Numbered from the stretch's first letter, positions 1-4,862 are shown. The stretch: DNA of 7,282 nucleotides from Burkholderiales bacterium (GCA_025935595.1 JAICUZ010000130.1:1-7282), one strand, 5' to 3'. Notes: generated from the letters alone by a model not told the origin. Program-made: numbers and translations.

Positions 1-2
1 AG

Positions 3-149
3 GAGGACGCGACACGCGAGCGGTTGAACGGCGCGGAGCGTGCGGCCGAAGCGGCGCGCGAGTCGTGGCGCGCTCTCGATGAGTTCAACCTGGCGCCGCA
101 ACTCGCGCTCGAGTCGCTGTTCCTCCAGGTCTCGCGCGAGCTGGCTTAG
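3..149 (+). CDS. C-terminal 48 residues of a gene cut by the window edge; probably DNA polymerase III subunit delta'
   Basis: An open frame enters from the left edge and ends at TAG 147-149. The visible 48 residues are helical, and the last part reads FNLAPQLALESLFLQVSREL. This resembles the closing helix of the clamp-loader delta' subunit, where an Asn followed by an L-x-LE-x-L(L/F) pattern recurs (for example NLQLLLE-type endings). Delta' is a non-ATPase AAA+ subunit of the clamp loader that puts the beta sliding clamp on DNA. The catalytic-like and zinc-binding parts would lie outside the window, so the assignment rests on a short tail only. The codon pattern and the clean stop 15 nt before the next gene make it a real gene. 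The name is an inference. Confidence 0.45.
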   Translation, partial: EDATRERLNGAERAAEAARESWRALDEFNLAPQLALESLFLQVSRELA

Positions 150-150
150 A

Positions 151-156
151 TATCGT
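151..156 (+). promoter_or_regulatory. Candidate -10 box of a leaderless promoter (TATCGT)
   Basis: TATCGT fits the TANNNT form of actinobacterial -10 boxes and ends 8 nt before ATG 165. There is no Shine-Dalgarno between it and the start, so the transcript would begin at or next to the ATG. No good -35 is visible. It lies just after the stop of the preceding gene. Confidence 0.4.
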
Positions 157-164
157 CGTCCGGG

Positions 165-797
165 ATGGCAGACGACTTTCGGGTGACCGTGACGTTCGAC
201 GACCCCGCGAGCGTTGGCCGACTCACCGACCGTCTGCGAGCCCATCGGGTCGAAGACGAAGCCCGCGCCCGGCTGGGCGGGCGGGTCTCGATGAGCAGCG
301 GGGGGACGCACGTCTTTCTCTACGCAGACACCGCCGAGGCAGCACGAGAGGCCGAACAGACTGTTCGCACGATCATCGAAGAGGACGGTGTTCGCGCGGA
401 CTTCGCCCTCGACCGGTGGCACCCGATCGAGGAGCGGTGGGAGGACGGTTCACAGCCACTACCGGAGACTGCGTCGGAGCGCGCCGCCGAACACGAGAGG
501 CTCGAGGCGGACGAGGAGGCCGAGTCACAGGCATCCGGGTTCGCCGACTGGGAGGTCCGCGTCGAGATGCCGACACACCAGCAAGCTGTGGCGCTGTCCA
601 CGCGCCTGAAGGCTGAAGGCCAGGAGCCGATCCGGCGCTGGAAGTACGTGATCGTCGGCGCAAATACCGAGGATCAGGCGCATGCGCTTGCGACGGCGAT
701 CCGAGCTGAAGCAGCCGACGCGGCCGTCACCGTCGAGCCCGCGCTCGGGATGGTGGGAGACGCGGCCGGCGCCTCGCCGTTTGCCATCTTCGGGTAG
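165..797 (+). CDS. Conserved-looking protein of unknown function with two ferredoxin-like repeats
   Basis: A 210-residue soluble protein with no signal peptide or membrane segment. Residues 5-80 and 129-192 each read as strand-helix-strand(-strand)-helix-strand. Each half starts with an alternating strand (FRVTVTF / WEVRVEM), then an amphipathic helix with a -RL- core (TDRLRAH / STRLKAE), a strand pair (HVFLYA / YVIVGA), a second helix rich in Ala/Glu and a final strand. This suggests an internal duplication of an alpha-beta sandwich domain of the ACT/SPOR-like size class. The halves are joined by a Trp-rich segment, WHPIEERWED (85-94), and an acidic linker (about 100-125). I recall similar proteins with the same WHP-x-E-x-RWED block in environmental actinobacteria, without a known role. 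The ATG at 165 has no Shine-Dalgarno but has a -10-like box 8 nt upstream. I do not recognise a function; regulatory or scaffold binding would be a guess. Confidence 0.85.
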   Translation: MADDFRVTVTFDDPASVGRLTDRLRAHRVEDEARARLGGRVSMSSGGTHVFLYADTAEAAREAEQTVRTIIEEDGVRADFALDRWHPIEERWEDGSQPLPETASERAAEHERLEADEEAESQASGFADWEVRVEMPTHQQAVALSTRLKAEGQEPIRRWKYVIVGANTEDQAHALATAIRAEAADAAVTVEPALGMVGDAAGASPFAIFG

Positions 798-808
798 TCG
801 GGTGCGGC

Positions 809-1183
809 CTAGCTGTACGAGATGAGCTCGAGCAGCGACCGGTCCGGGTCCCGGAAGTAGACGCTCGCTCCGTCGCCGCGTGCGCCGTAGCGCGGTACCG
901 GCCCGAGCTCGATCGGCACGCCCAGGCTTTCGAGGTGCGCGACCGCACCGTCGATCGGACCGTCCCAGACGAAGCAGAGGTCTGCGCCGCCCGGAGCGAC
1001 CGGCGGCTCGGCGTTCGGCTCGCCGTCGACGCCGGGCCCGTGGATGTTCAGCTGGTTCGTGCCGAAGCGGTACACGTAGCCCTCGCCGCGCGCGACCAGC
1101 TCGGCGCCGAGCACGTCGGTGTAGAAGGCGTTCGACCGGTCCCAGTCGGAGACGGCGATGACGCAGTGATCGAGCGCTGCCAC
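809..1183 (-). CDS. VOC-superfamily protein (glyoxalase/bleomycin-resistance/dioxygenase fold), GLOD5-like
   Basis: A 124-residue single VOC module made of two beta-alpha-beta-beta-beta units: residues 3-50 (LDHCVIAVSD...FYTDVLG...LNIHG) and 67-123 (DLCFVWDG...VYFRDPDRSLLELISY). The expected metal ligands are visible: His6 in the first strand, His48 in NIHG, and Glu119 in the last strand (LLEL). The GPVPRYGARG-x4-VYFRDPDR block closely matches the GLOD5/'virulence-protein' branch of the family. Such proteins are usually dimeric, metal-dependent cytosolic enzymes or binders of small molecules; the substrate cannot be read from the sequence. The start is GTG at 1181-1183, the only sensible start giving the full first strand, with no Shine-Dalgarno. 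The gene is convergent with the 165-797 gene (11-nt gap) and divergent from the tRNA. Confidence 0.9.
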   Translation of the reverse strand: MAALDHCVIAVSDWDRSNAFYTDVLGAELVARGEGYVYRFGTNQLNIHGPGVDGEPNAEPPVAPGGADLCFVWDGPIDGAVAHLESLGVPIELGPVPRYGARGDGASVYFRDPDRSLLELISYS

Positions 1184-1198
1184 GTGTCGTGAAACGGC

Positions 1199-1227
1199 CT
1201 GAACGCGAGCGTATTCCGGGCTACAGT
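1199..1227 (+). promoter_or_regulatory. Candidate promoter of tRNA-Thr
   Basis: CTGAAC (1199-1204) and TACAGT (1222-1227) are 17 bp apart and resemble a weak -35 (3 of 6 to TTGACA) and a TANNNT -10. The implied start is near 1234, a few bases before the mature tRNA at 1239. It lies in the short gap between the divergent VOC gene and the tRNA, so a promoter is needed here. The exact boxes are inferred. Confidence 0.4.
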
Positions 1228-1238
1228 TCTCCGGACCC

Positions 1239-1311
1239 GCCGACGTAGCTCAGCTGGTAGAGCACTTCACTCGTAATGAAGGGGTCCGGGGTTCGAGTCC
1301 CCGCGTCGGCT
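1239..1311 (+). tRNA. tRNA-Thr (anticodon CGT)
   Basis: A full cloverleaf is readable. The acceptor stem GCCGACG (1239-1245) pairs with CGTCGGC (1304-1310), followed by discriminator T1311. The D arm is GCTC...GAGC. The anticodon stem CTTCA/TGAAG (1265-1269/1277-1281) encloses the loop CTCGTAA, giving anticodon CGT (1272-1274), which reads the Thr codon ACG. The T arm CGGGG/CCCCG has a TTCGAGT loop (1287-1303). CCA is not encoded. No integrase or duplicated tRNA 3' end was seen nearby. Confidence 0.97.
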
Positions 1312-1348
1312 CTCGGTTCCTAGACTGTCTTCGTCGCGTGGTGGACGC

Positions 1349-1395
1349 AGGAACGAACCGCCGTGGAGGCGGCACGTTCCTTCCCTGAAGAGGGA
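1349..1395 (+). terminator. Tandem hairpins downstream of tRNA-Thr; possible terminator or start of a structured RNA
   Basis: Hairpin 1 (1349-1381): AGGAACG pairs with CGTTCCT and an inner CCGCC (1358-1362) pairs with GGCGG (1368-1372) around the loop GTGGA, with only a 2x2 internal mismatch. Hairpin 2 follows directly: TCCCT (1382-1386), GAAG loop, AGGGA (1391-1395). The first is strong enough to end the tRNA transcript, but there is no T-run, so this would be a terminator of the U-poor type. The position, 38 nt after the tRNA, fits. A separate small RNA is the alternative. Confidence 0.45.
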
Positions 1396-1401
1396 GCCGC
1401 A

Positions 1402-1475
1402 GGCGTCAAGGGCTGACTCGCCAGGGGAGAGCTGGCCGACGTCCGCCGCATGAGCCTACGAGATCGACGTCGATC
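1402..1475. other. Gene-free stretch with further hairpins and a 14-bp palindrome
   Basis: After the two strong hairpins, weaker ones continue. GGCG-TCA (1402-1408) can pair with TGA-(CT bulge)-CGCC (1414-1422). Alternatively CCAG (1421-1424) pairs with CTGG (1432-1435). The two overlap at 1421-1422 and so are mutually exclusive. A perfect palindrome GATCGACGTCGATC occupies 1462-1475, three bases from the stop of the minus-strand gene ending at 1478. No convincing coding frame exists in 1312-1477. Function unknown. Confidence 0.3.
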
Positions 1476-1477
1476 GT

Positions 1478-1762
1478 TCAAGAACTCGAAGCTTCTGCTT
1501 CACCCCGGGGCCCGCCTGCTGTTCCGCTGAGAGGAATCTCTTCGTTGGGCGCTGTCGCGGTCCCGACGCGTGACATGGTTGACGGCGCAGCAGCTTTCTC
1601 GCTGCCCGCGGCTCCTTGCCTTGCTTGCGAAACGAGGGTGCTGATGCGGTGGCGGATCGCGGCCTTCTGCCGTGGCGAAAGTCGCCGCCATAGCCGGTAA
1701 CCCATGAATGCCATTCCCAGCGGCCCGATCCGGCCCATGCGGCCCGCGCGAAGGAGGAACAC
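1478..1762 (-). CDS. Small basic protein of unknown function, next to the Gly/Ile-rich membrane protein
   Basis: A 94-residue frame starting at GTG 1762, with an alternative ATG at 1738 (residue 9). The N-terminal half, GRIGPLGMAFMGYRLWRRL followed by SPRQKAAIRHRISTLVSQAR, looks like real protein: a short hydrophobic/Gly segment, then a basic amphipathic helix. The C-terminal 45 residues are low-complexity Ala/Gly/Ser/Pro with less biased codons and could be a poorly conserved tail. The GTG lies 3 nt after the stop of the upstream 56-aa gene, so translational coupling is likely and the two probably form one transcript. No domain is recognised. The existence of the gene is moderately supported; other frames here read worse. 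Confidence 0.55.
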   Translation of the reverse strand: MFLLRAGRMGRIGPLGMAFMGYRLWRRLSPRQKAAIRHRISTLVSQARQGAAGSEKAAAPSTMSRVGTATAPNEEIPLSGTAGGPRGEAEASSS

Positions 1763-1765
1763 TGG

Positions 1766-1936
1766 TTAGTACCACTTGCCTTTCGCGAATCCGCCGAAGG
1801 CAATGAGCCCGATCAACGCGATGATGATTCCGAGCCAGAGGCTCCAAACCAGGGCCACGATGATTCCGATGATTACGAGGATTCCTCCAAGGCCAATCCC
1901 TCCGAGAGATCCTCCGCGCCTACCACCAACGGCCAT
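1766..1936 (-). CDS. 56-residue Gly/Ile-rich membrane protein of unknown function
   Basis: The protein begins MAVGGRRGGSLGGIGLGG, a basic glycine-rich head, and continues as an almost unbroken hydrophobic stretch (about residues 19-50, rich in Ile, Leu and Trp) that could form one long or two short membrane helices with a turn near WSLWLG. It ends FAKGKWY with positive charges. The start was set at 1936, not at the in-frame ATG at 1966, because AAGGAGG lies 5 nt upstream of 1936. This is the clearest Shine-Dalgarno in the left half of the window. I recall similar small proteins in environmental actinobacteria, with no known job. The 94-aa gene follows 3 nt downstream. It resembles small envelope-stress-type membrane peptides only in size. 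Confidence 0.8.
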   Translation of the reverse strand: MAVGGRRGGSLGGIGLGGILVIIGIIVALVWSLWLGIIIALIGLIAFGGFAKGKWY

Positions 1937-1941
1937 TCCTG

Positions 1942-1948
1942 CCTCCTT
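1942..1948 (-). promoter_or_regulatory. Shine-Dalgarno that fixes the start of the 56-aa membrane protein
   Basis: Minus-strand AAGGAGG, 5 nt before the ATG at 1936. It argues against the longer reading that starts at 1966, because it would lie inside that reading. Confidence 0.8.
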
Positions 1949-2053
1949 GATTGACATGCAGATCATGTTCGGAAGAGGCGCTCAGGAAACGCCCCTGACT
2001 GAGACGGTCAGCACGAGTCTCAAGCTTTCGATCTGGCGGTCGATACGACGAAC

Positions 2054-2299
2054 GTGCCGAAGGTAGTCCTGGAGTACCCGAACGGGCGTCGTCACGAGAT
2101 CGAGTTCGACAACGGCCGGCCTCTCGAAGTGGGCGACTCCTTCGAGCTCTACGGTCGCCGCTGGCGCGTCATGAGCGTGGCGAGCACGAGGAAGCCAGGC
2201 AGCCGGCGCTATCTCGACACGGACGCGATCGTCTGTCGGCCGATGACCAACTCGCCCTTTGCCGGAGCAAAACCAAGCTCCGAGCAGACGGAGACTTAG
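2054..2299 (+). CDS. 81-residue beta-rich protein of unknown function
   Basis: It starts at GTG 2054 with VVLEYPNGRRHEIEF, then PLEVGDSFELYGRRWRVMSV and STRKPGSRRYLDTDAIVC. This reads as four or five short strands with a G-D turn and a W-R-V core, the look of a small SH3-like barrel. The last about 18 residues are probably disordered. It is cytosolic, with no membrane segment. There is no clear Shine-Dalgarno; a TACGAC stretch upstream is a poor -10. It is divergent from the 56-aa membrane gene and convergent with another miniprotein (2296-2466) whose pattern it shares. I recall actinobacterial proteins of this form, without assigned function. Confidence 0.75.
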   Translation: MPKVVLEYPNGRRHEIEFDNGRPLEVGDSFELYGRRWRVMSVASTRKPGSRRYLDTDAIVCRPMTNSPFAGAKPSSEQTET

Positions 2300-2466
2300 G
2301 AGGTCGAGACGGCCTCGGCGTTGTAGATCCGCCCTCCGTCCGTGCTCCGAAGCACCCGCACCTTGAGACTCGGGTGCAGCTGGATGACGTCACCGATCAA
2401 CGGCGCCGCCTCGGCCGTGATCGAGTGCACGGCGCCGTCGACAATGAGCGTGTAGACGGCGACCAT
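2296..2466 (-). CDS. 56-residue miniprotein, possible relative of the convergent 2054-2299 protein
   Basis: A short frame from ATG 2466 to TAA (minus; bases 2296-2298). It reads VAVYTLIVDGAVHSI, then APLIGDVIQL, VRVLRST and GGRIYNAEAV. The order of key residues (V...DG..H.I...PL.GD..L...RV..ST....Y..EA) follows that of the 81-aa neighbour with only 1-3 residue gaps, which supports its being coding. The codons are strongly G/C-ending. No Shine-Dalgarno is visible; a GTG directly before the ATG is an alternative start. Its stop codon overlaps the stop of the convergent gene by 4 bp (2296-2299). The function is unknown; a small beta-barrel is likely. Confidence 0.65.
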   Translation of the reverse strand: MVAVYTLIVDGAVHSITAEAAPLIGDVIQLHPSLKVRVLRSTDGGRIYNAEAVSTS

Positions 2467-2508
2467 CACTCGACAGTACAGGTGAACGTGTCCCGGCGTC
2501 GCGTTCCC

Positions 2509-2537
2509 TTGTCACTGACCTCGATTCGGGCTAGCTT
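2509..2537 (+). promoter_or_regulatory. Leaderless promoter of the 111-aa CxC protein
   Basis: TTGTCA (2509-2514, 5 of 6 to the -35 consensus) is 17 bp from TAGCTT (2532-2537, TANNNT). ATG 2545 follows 7 nt after the -10, so transcription would begin at the start codon. It is the best promoter in the window and lies in the 78-bp gap between divergent genes. Confidence 0.65.
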
Positions 2538-2544
2538 CGGTGGT

Positions 2545-2880
2545 ATGAGCGAGAACCAGAGACGAAAAGCCGCCAACGAGGCGGTTTTCCGCGACGTGAA
2601 CGAACGGATCGAAGAGCTCCAGCGTCCCTTCGCGGTCGCCGAGCGTCAACCGCTGAACGTCGTCTGTGAGTGCGACCGCCTCGGCTGCGCCGAGCCGCTG
2701 AGTGTCGACCTCGCGACCTACGAGAGGGTGCGCAGCGATTCGACGCTGTTCCTGGTCTCTCCGGGGCACGAAGACGATTCCATCGAGGACGTCGTCGATA
2801 CGGGCGGCGGCTACATGATCGTCCGGAAGCGCCTCGGCGACCCACAGGAGATCGTAGAAGCGACAGACCCGCGCGGCTAG
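2545..2880 (+). CDS. 111-residue conserved-looking protein with a CxC-x4-C cluster
   Basis: The ATG at 2545 (MSENQRRKAANEAVFRDVNERI) was chosen over longer readings because a promoter ends 7 nt before it and the upstream residues are non-protein-like. Residues 5-30 form a charged helix. Residues 38-52 carry Cys41-x-Cys43-x4-Cys48 (VCECDRLGC), followed by EPLSVDLATYERVRSD, FLVSPGHED (His75) and a final strand pair, DVVDTGGGYMIVRKR. The three cysteines with a possible His ligand suggest a small structural metal site. Proteins with this layout (R-x6-NE-x-FRxVNERI, C-x-C-x4-C, F-L-V-x-PGH, VVRK) are familiar to me as unnamed proteins of soil actinobacteria. It has no membrane segment and is probably a cytosolic monocistronic gene. 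The function is not recognised. Confidence 0.85.
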   Translation: MSENQRRKAANEAVFRDVNERIEELQRPFAVAERQPLNVVCECDRLGCAEPLSVDLATYERVRSDSTLFLVSPGHEDDSIEDVVDTGGGYMIVRKRLGDPQEIVEATDPRG

Positions 2881-2928
2881 CGCGAACGGGCTCGGCGAGC
2901 CCGGCGGATTCAGCGCTCGCCGTTTTGG

Positions 2929-3165
2929 GTGTCGCGAATCGGAAAACAGCCGTGTGTGGCGGTGGAAGACGCGATCAGTCTCACGAAGGCGCGCAGCATG
3001 TTGATCATCTTGCTCGCGACCTGCGATCAGACGCTGCTCGCGATCGACGCCACAGCCAACGTTCTCGACAGCGACCTTCGCCATGACCTGAACGCGATGA
3101 TCGAGCGAACGCGAAGAGAAGTCGAAGCACTCGACGAGAAGCTCCGCGAGCTTCGAACGATCTAG
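2929..3165 (+). CDS. Small helical protein of unknown function
   Basis: Up to 78 residues from GTG 2929. GTG 2962 (residue 12, giving VEDAISLTKARSML) or ATG 2998 (residue 24) are alternative starts, and none has a good Shine-Dalgarno. The C-terminal two thirds, from LLATCDQTLLAIDATANVL through the Arg/Glu-rich stretch at residues 50-75, reads as one or two long amphipathic helices with heptad-like Leu/Ile/Ala spacing, so a coiled-coil dimer is plausible. Codon third positions are G/C-rich, as expected for a gene here. A 7-bp hairpin (GAAGCTC/GAGCTTC, 3138-3154) sits at the end of the frame. It follows the CxC protein by 48 nt and could be co-transcribed with it. Confidence 0.55.
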   Translation: MSRIGKQPCVAVEDAISLTKARSMLIILLATCDQTLLAIDATANVLDSDLRHDLNAMIERTRREVEALDEKLRELRTI

Positions 3166-3180
3166 ACCTCGGGCCGTCGG

Positions 3181-3246
3181 TCAGGCGAACACGAGCGCAA
3201 GCAGCATTCCGCTCAGAACGATGATGATTGCTTCGATGAGCACCAT
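3181..3246 (-). CDS. Possible 21-residue single-pass membrane peptide
   Basis: From ATG 3246 to TGA 3181 the frame reads MVLIEAIIIVLSG and then MLLALVFA, entirely hydrophobic apart from one Glu at position 5. This is unlikely for random high-GC sequence, where hydrophobic Ile runs are rare. A GGGGG run about 9 nt upstream is a weak ribosome-binding candidate. It resembles regulatory or subunit microproteins in size only; it does not match KdpF, and no kdp genes are present. Chance is a real possibility. Confidence 0.3.
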   Translation of the reverse strand: MVLIEAIIIVLSGMLLALVFA

Positions 3247-3316
3247 CTGGCATGACCCCCAGTCCGTTTCCGCTCGGCAGCGGCTGCGAGTTACCCGAGC
3301 ATCTGTTTCGACGAAC

Positions 3317-3332
3317 TCACTCGATCGAGTGA
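3317..3332. promoter_or_regulatory. 16-bp perfect palindrome, candidate operator
   Basis: TCACTCGATCGAGTGA is self-complementary over all 16 bases. It lies 70 nt before the ATG of the methyltransferase gene and between that gene and the possible divergent microprotein. The size and symmetry fit a site for a dimeric repressor such as a TetR- or GntR-type protein. No regulator gene is in the window. Confidence 0.4.
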
Positions 3333-3388
3333 ACGTAGTCGGCGAACCGGACGCTCAAGCTCACCGAAGCCTCGCCGCAGACTGTCCG

Positions 3389-3394
3389 TAGACT
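3389..3394 (+). promoter_or_regulatory. Candidate -10 of a leaderless promoter (TAGACT)
   Basis: TAGACT fits TANNNT and ends 8 nt before ATG 3403, with no Shine-Dalgarno between. No good -35 is seen 17-18 bp upstream. Confidence 0.45.
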
Positions 3395-3402
3395 CTCGCC
3401 CC

Positions 3403-4161
3403 ATGGCGATGTTCGAGTCGGACACCGCGTACGACGCGTTCATGGGGCGCTACTCGCGCCGCCTCGCGCCCGTCTTCGCTGACTTCGCCGCCCTCCCCGA
3501 AGGGTCCGCTGTCGCCGATGTCGGCGCAGGCACAGGCGCGTTGACGACCGAGCTAGCCCGCCGGTGCTTCCGCGTGGCGGCTGCCGACCCGTCGCCGCAG
3601 TTCGTCGATGCACTGCACGAACGCCTGCCGGACGTCGATGCGCGTGTCGCGCCGGCCGAGGAGCTCCCGTGGGACGACGAGAGCTTCGACGCGTCAGTCG
3701 CCCAGCTCGTCGTCGCTTTCATGCGCGACGCTCCGGCTGGCGTGCGGGAGATGCGGCGCATCGTGCGGGCAGGCGGCACAATCGCCGTCTGCATGTGGGA
3801 TCGCCAGGGGATGGAGATGCTCGCGGCGGTTCAACGTGCGCAGCGGGCGCTCTCGAGTGACACGCCGACGGCCGAGGCGCGGATCATGTATCGCTCTCCG
3901 GAAGAGATCGAGAGCCTGTTCGGAGAGGGCTTTGCCGACGTGCAGACAGAGCCGATCGAGACGGACGCCTCCTATGCCGATTTCGACGATTTCTGGTCGG
4001 CGCTCAGCGGCGGCGCCGGGCCCGCCGGCGCCTGGCTCGCGACGCTCGAAGGCGAGGGCCGAGAGGCCGTCCACGCAGAGGTTCACCGCCAACTCGGCGC
4101 GCCCGACGGGCCGTTCACGCTGCGCGCCAAAGCGTGGGCGACGCGGGCGACGCGCTCCTAG
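3403..4161 (+). CDS. Class I SAM-dependent methyltransferase (Methyltransf_11/25 type)
   Basis: A 252-residue soluble protein. Motif I, ADVGAGTGAL (38-47), is the SAM-binding loop; Asp62 (AADPS) is the acidic residue that holds the ribose; AEELPWDDESFDASVA (85-100) carries the adenine-side and post-II motif; and REMRRIVRAGGTIAVCMWD (115-133) is the post-III strand. The N-terminal DAFMGRYSRRLAPVFADFA (11-29) is typical of the UbiE/Tam-like small-molecule branch ('YDRFMGRYSR'). The C-terminal part (165-250) with DFWSALSGGAGP and FTLRAKAWATRA is the substrate cap. The substrate is not readable. The start follows a TANNNT -10 by 8 nt, consistent with leaderless translation. It is followed after 31 nt by the membrane operon, but that operon has its own -10-like box, so joint function is not shown. 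Confidence 0.92.
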   Translation: MAMFESDTAYDAFMGRYSRRLAPVFADFAALPEGSAVADVGAGTGALTTELARRCFRVAAADPSPQFVDALHERLPDVDARVAPAEELPWDDESFDASVAQLVVAFMRDAPAGVREMRRIVRAGGTIAVCMWDRQGMEMLAAVQRAQRALSSDTPTAEARIMYRSPEEIESLFGEGFADVQTEPIETDASYADFDDFWSALSGGAGPAGAWLATLEGEGREAVHAEVHRQLGAPDGPFTLRAKAWATRATRS

Positions 4162-4177
4162 CCCAAAGGAGCAGGAG

Positions 4178-4183
4178 TATGAT
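4178..4183 (+). promoter_or_regulatory. Candidate -10 of the membrane/copper operon (TATGAT)
   Basis: TATGAT matches TATAAT at five of six positions and ends 9 nt before ATG 4193. It lies in the 31-nt gap after the methyltransferase gene. No -35 is evident. It supports the start at 4193 and an operon separate from the methyltransferase. The alternative ATG at 4179 inside this box opens a frame that does not read as protein. Confidence 0.5.
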
Positions 4184-4192
4184 CGGTCGACG

Positions 4193-4852
4193 ATGCAGGG
4201 TCGCCTGCTCCGCCGCCGTGGGATCGTCACGTTCGCCGTCCTCGTCATGTGTGCCGAGGTTGCCGGGCGCGCTTTGACGCGCCACGTCGACGACGCACTG
4301 CACGTTGCGCCGCTCGCGCGAACCGACACCTCGTACTACCCCTTCTTGCTCGTCGGTGTGAAGGCCGCCGGCGCGCTGCTGCTCGCGGCGCTCGCGGCAC
4401 GCGGCCTGCGGGCCTGGGCCGCAGCCGACGCCGGCCGGCGGCTGCTCGCGGCCGCGGGTCATGCGCACGACACACCGGCGCCGCGCCTTCGTCCCGGCCT
4501 GTCGATTCGCGTGTGGGGCGCGTCGTTCGCCGCCACCTCGTTCGTGTATCTCGTGCACGCCGACACCGAGAGCGCGGTTGCAGGACGGTGGCCGCTGCTC
4601 GCACCGTGGCTGCACACATACGCCTTGCCCGTCTTCGCGCTGCTTGCCGTGCTCATCGCGGTCGCGTGGCGTCTCTTCGGCTTCCTGCACGAGATCGAGG
4701 CGTTCGCAGTCCGCACGCTCGAGCGCGTCCGTCGCGTCCTCGCGCGCGTCGAGCGCGTTCAGCAACAGCATCCGCGCGCCGAAGACGACACCTGGCCGCG
4801 GCGCCGCTTCGGCCTCTCCTTCGAGTCGCGTCCTCCTCCGCTGCCCGCCTGA
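4193..4852 (+). CDS. Four-TM membrane protein of unknown function, first gene of the CopC-CopD operon
   Basis: A 219-residue protein. Predicted membrane segments by eye are about 11-28 (IVTFAVLVMCAEVAGRAL), 50-70 (PFLLVGVKAAGALLLAALAAR), 104-122 (SIRVWGASFAATSFVYLV) and 141-165 (HTYALPVFALLAVLIAVAWR...). The N-terminus RLLRRRG is basic, predicting a cytoplasmic N-terminus. The C-terminus (170-200) is a long Arg-rich amphipathic helix (AVRTLERVRRVLARVERVQ) followed by a Pro tail, so it is also cytoplasmic. Glu22 lies within the first membrane helix, and His90/His92 and His122/His141 sit in loops or at membrane edges. I do not recognise a family. The start at 4193 was chosen from the -10 box 9 nt upstream; the frame is open much further upstream but only as a shadow of the methyltransferase gene. 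A copper-related job is inferred from the operon only. Confidence 0.85.
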   Translation: MQGRLLRRRGIVTFAVLVMCAEVAGRALTRHVDDALHVAPLARTDTSYYPFLLVGVKAAGALLLAALAARGLRAWAAADAGRRLLAAAGHAHDTPAPRLRPGLSIRVWGASFAATSFVYLVHADTESAVAGRWPLLAPWLHTYALPVFALLAVLIAVAWRLFGFLHEIEAFAVRTLERVRRVLARVERVQQQHPRAEDDTWPRRRFGLSFESRPPPLPA

Positions 4853-4862
4853 CCCGCGGTCA

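Noticed and set aside
1239..1320. tRNA-Thr as an integration site of a mobile island
   Set aside because: No integrase, transposase, phage gene or duplicated tRNA 3' end is visible in the window; the small genes downstream are not enough evidence.
1450..1530. 26-codon plus-strand frame starting at ATG 1450
   Set aside because: It is basic and non-descript, has no ribosome-binding site, and is antisense to the end of the 94-aa gene.
1937..1966. Ten-residue longer N-terminus of the 56-aa membrane protein
   Set aside because: The strong Shine-Dalgarno at 1942-1948 would lie inside it and is placed correctly for the ATG at 1936.
2374..2544. Upstream extension of the CxC protein
   Set aside because: The extension runs antisense to the 56-aa gene and across the promoter; residues there are not protein-like.
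3181..3246. KdpF-type subunit
   Set aside because: The peptide is the right size class, but there are no kdpABC genes and it lacks the usual C-terminal Tyr/Arg-Pro ending.
3608..4192. Upstream extension of the four-TM protein frame
   Set aside because: It overlaps the clear methyltransferase gene and gives Arg/Ser-rich nonsense; the promoter and the membrane topology support the start at 4193.
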